Assembly: GCA_934654475.1 (NCBI GenBank)
Contig: CAKUFZ010000001.1
Coordinates: 1-64,000 of the forward strand
From: an uncultured Coriobacteriales bacterium
GTDB lineage: Bacteria; Actinomycetota; Coriobacteriia; Coriobacteriales; UMGS124
Reading direction: 5' to 3'
Length of the DNA: 64,000 nucleotides
Shown: piece by piece, positions 62,214 to 64,000 of the stretch
Layout: every line of letters starts with the position of its first letter
Numbering within the stretch: position 1 is the stretch's first letter
Notes under the pieces: generated by a model
What the model was told of the DNA's origin: nothing
The model's input: only the letters and a program-made list of their open reading frames with translations
Databases searched by the model: none
Program-made: the position numbers and the translations under genes

Positions 62214-62299
62214 GATCTTCCTTACCTCGGGCGGTCTTAGGACAAAATACCCGGCCCTTCCGGGCATACCTAGAGGACCGCAAACGTATGGCCGTGCAT
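62214..62299 (-). promoter_or_regulatory. Leader between the rpsJ terminator and rplC
   Basis: A GC-rich leader of about 85 bases with a potential stem CCCGG...CCGGG around 62250-62270, flanked by CGGTCCT/GACCG-type pairing. It follows a strong terminator, so either an rplC promoter lies in it or the terminator is passed by antitermination. I see no clear -10/-35 pair. Confidence 0.3.
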
Positions 62300-62340
62300 A
62301 AAAAAGCACAGCCCTCTAAGAATATCTCAGAGGGCTGTGC
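62300..62340 (-). terminator. Strong intrinsic terminator between rpsJ and rplC
   Basis: GCACAGCCCTCT (62306-62317) and AGAGGGCTGTGC (62329-62340) form a perfect 12-bp stem with an 11-base loop, followed on the minus strand by TTTTTTAT. It begins 24 bases after the rpsJ stop. Confidence 0.85.
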
Positions 62341-62363
62341 ATTACAACTCGTTAACGAAATCT

Positions 62364-62672
62364 CTAAAGCTTGATCTCGATATCCACACCAGAGGGGAGG
62401 TTGAGACGCATGAGCGAGTCAACGGTGGAAGGCGTGGGCTCAACGATGTCGATGAGGCGCTTGTGGGTGCGCATCTCGAACTGCTCACGGCTGTCCTTGT
62501 TCACGTGGGGCGAACGGATGACGGTGTAGAGGTTGCGCTCGGTGGGCAGCGGGATGGGGCCGGAAACCTTGGCACCCGTCTGCAGCGCGGTGTCTACGAT
62601 GAGCTTGGAGGACTGATCCACGATCTCGTGGTCAAAACCCTTCAGGCGAATCCTGATCTTCTGAGAAGCCAA
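62364..62672 (-). CDS. rpsJ: 30S ribosomal protein S10 (NusE)
   Basis: 102-residue S10, also the NusE antitermination factor. The TTG at 62672 with GGAGG seven bases upstream gives ASQKIRIRLKGFDHEIVD at normal length; an ATG at 62693 overlaps that ribosome binding site. Other text: PLPTERNLYTVIRSPHVNKDSREQFE. It follows fusA directly; no tuf gene lies between. Confidence 0.95.
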   Translation of the reverse strand: MASQKIRIRLKGFDHEIVDQSSKLIVDTALQTGAKVSGPIPLPTERNLYTVIRSPHVNKDSREQFEMRTHKRLIDIVEPTPSTVDSLMRLNLPSGVDIEIKL

Positions 62673-62747
62673 CTCGATACCTCCAAAAATCAAGGGTAAG
62701 GCATTTAGCCGAGCGCCGCAGCGCTCCCCTTCTCTGCTGAAATTGCT

Positions 62748-64000
62748 TTACGCCTTGGCGTTCTTGCTGGAAACCTCGTCAGCGATGTTCTTGGGAACAG
62801 GCTCGTAGGCGCTGAACTGCATGGTGTAGGTGGCGCGACCCTGGGTGGCACTGCGAAGGTCGGTAGCGTAACCAAACATCTCGCCCAGCGGCACCTTGGC
62901 ATTGATGACCTTGGCGTTCTTGCGGTCCTCCATGCCCTCGATCTTGCCGCGACGAGAGGACAGGTTGCCCATAACGTCGCCCATGTACTGCTCGGGGGTA
63001 ACGACCTCGACAGACATGACAGGCTCGAGCAGGACGGGGTTGGAGCGGCGCAGGGCCTCCTTGATGGCCATGGAGCCGGCGACCTTGAAGGCAGCCTCGG
63101 AGGAGTCGACCTCGTGGTAAGAACCATCGATGAGCTCGACCTTGATGTCCTCGGTGGGGAAGCCAGCGATGACACCGTTGCCAAGAGCCTCCTGGATGCC
63201 CTTGTCAACAGAGGGGATGAACTCCTTGGGGATGACGCCGCCGACGATCTTGTTCTCGAAGACGTAGCCGGAACCAGCGGGCAGGGGCTCCATGTTGATC
63301 ACGCAGTGACCGTACTGGCCATGGCCACCGGTCTGACGGACGAACTTACCCTCGACGTTCTGGACGGCCTTGCCAGCGGTCTCGCGGTAGGCAACCTGGG
63401 GCTTACCCACGTTGGCCTCGACCTTGAACTCGCGAAGCAGACGGTCGACGATGATCTCGAGGTGCAGCTCGCCCATACCGGCGATGATGGTCTGACCGGT
63501 CTCGGGGTTGGTGGACACCTTGAAGGTCGGGTCCTCCTCGGCGAGCTTCAGAAGGGCCATCTCGAGCTTGGTCTGCTCGTCCTTCGACTTCGGCTCAACG
63601 GCGATGTCGATAACGGGCTCAGGGAAGACCATGGACTCGAGGATGACGGGGGCCTTCTCGTCGCAGAGGGTGTCGCCCGTGGTGGTGTTCTTGAGGCCGA
63701 CGACGGCAACGATGTCACCGGCGGAGCAAGAGTCACGGTCGATACGATCGTTGGCGTTCATCTCAAGGATGCGGCCGATGCGCTCACGGTTGTCCTTGCA
63801 AGAGTTGAGGGCATAGGAGCCGCTCTCCAGCTTGCCGGAGTAAATGCGCAGGTAGGTAAGCTTACCGACGAAGGGGTCGGTCATAATCTTGAAGGCCAGG
63901 GCGCTGAAGGGCTCCTTGGAATCGGCCTTACGCTCGGTCTCCTCCTCGGTGCCGGGAACGGTACCCTTGATGGCGGGAATGTCGAGCGGGCTGGGGAGGT
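62748..64000 (-). CDS. fusA: Elongation factor G, C-terminal part (cut by the window edge)
   Basis: The frame stays open to the last base, giving about 416 C-terminal residues of the ~700-residue translocase EF-G. The visible part starts at SPLDIPAIKGT (end of the G domain / domain II border). It continues through domain II (PFVGKLTYLRIYSGKL, DTLCDEKAPVIL), domain III (LEMALLKLAEEDPTF, GMGELHLEIIVDRL), domain IV (GGHGQYGHCVI) and domain V (GDVMGNLSSRRGKIEGME). The GTP-binding site lies outside the window. rpsJ follows 75 bases downstream. Confidence 0.97.
   Translation of the reverse strand, partial: LPSPLDIPAIKGTVPGTEEETERKADSKEPFSALAFKIMTDPFVGKLTYLRIYSGKLESGSYALNSCKDNRERIGRILEMNANDRIDRDSCSAGDIVAVVGLKNTTTGDTLCDEKAPVILESMVFPEPVIDIAVEPKSKDEQTKLEMALLKLAEEDPTFKVSTNPETGQTIIAGMGELHLEIIVDRLLREFKVEANVGKPQVAYRETAGKAVQNVEGKFVRQTGGHGQYGHCVINMEPLPAGSGYVFENKIVGGVIPKEFIPSVDKGIQEALGNGVIAGFPTEDIKVELIDGSYHEVDSSEAAFKVAGSMAIKEALRRSNPVLLEPVMSVEVVTPEQYMGDVMGNLSSRRGKIEGMEDRKNAKVINAKVPLGEMFGYATDLRSATQGRATYTMQFSAYEPVPKNIADEVSSKNAKA

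Overview
The window looks like the chromosome of a GC-rich actinobacterium. A member of the Coriobacteriia (Collinsella/Olsenella/Atopobium-type) is my best guess. This is inferred from gene content and protein style: an LL-diaminopimelate aminotransferase, a formate-tetrahydrofolate ligase beside folD, luxS, a Feo cluster with two FeoA proteins and a Cys-rich FeoB-associated membrane protein, and a Rho with a very long N-terminal tail. There is no 16S gene or other marker here to prove it. No tRNA or rRNA gene, CRISPR array, transposase or prophage gene was seen. The region reads as core chromosome with few accessory genes.

Layout. 1-6.1 kb (minus): an unrecognised secreted/membrane protein, then rho and a transaldolase-family aldolase whose stop overlaps the rho start. 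6.3-7.0 kb (minus): a regulator with two MarR-like winged helices. 7.07-12.4 kb (plus): an operon-like run of tmk, holB, a RicT/PSP1 protein, a degenerate ATP-grasp protein and a HAD phosphatase. 12.5-18.2 kb (minus): a cold-shock gene, then ruvC-ruvA-ruvB, a small conserved protein, fhs and folD. 18.6-19.8 kb (plus): a geranylgeranyl-reductase-type flavoprotein, followed by a long imperfect palindrome. 20-20.6 kb (minus): an atypical response regulator. 20.9-27.0 kb (plus): gltB-gltD. 27.2-32.4 kb (minus): glnA-luxS and the iron-uptake genes feoA-feoA-feoB plus the Cys-rich partner. 32.7-36.7 kb (minus): a membrane-anchored surface protein with Spy0128-like domains, and aspS. 36.9-41.8 kb: a PhoU/DUF47 protein (minus) divergent from an M16C metalloprotease and a Pit phosphate transporter (plus).

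41.9-64.0 kb (minus): one of the most conserved gene strings in bacteria. In transcription order it reads fusA (cut by the window edge), rpsJ, rplC-D-W-B, rpsS, rplV, rpsC, rplP, rpmC, rpsQ, rplN-X-E, rpsZ, rpsH, rplF, rplR, rpsE, rpmD, rplO, secY, adk, map, infA, rpmJ, rpsM, rpsK, rpsD, rpoA, rplQ. It continues into a fused energy-coupling-factor ATPase, its T component, truA and dapL. This string carries intrinsic-terminator-like hairpins at several internal junctions, the most surprising feature of the region.

The genes work together as translation and transcription machinery (ribosomal proteins, RpoA, Rho, AspRS, TruA, Map, InfA), DNA replication and repair (Tmk, HolB, RuvABC), one-carbon metabolism (Fhs, FolD), nitrogen assimilation (GltBD, GlnA), and iron and phosphate uptake. 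I found no clearly new multi-gene system. The best leads are the 145-bp palindrome, the terminators inside the ribosomal operon, the ATP-grasp pseudo-enzyme, the double-MarR regulator, the Glu-for-Asp response regulator and the unassigned 662-residue membrane protein.
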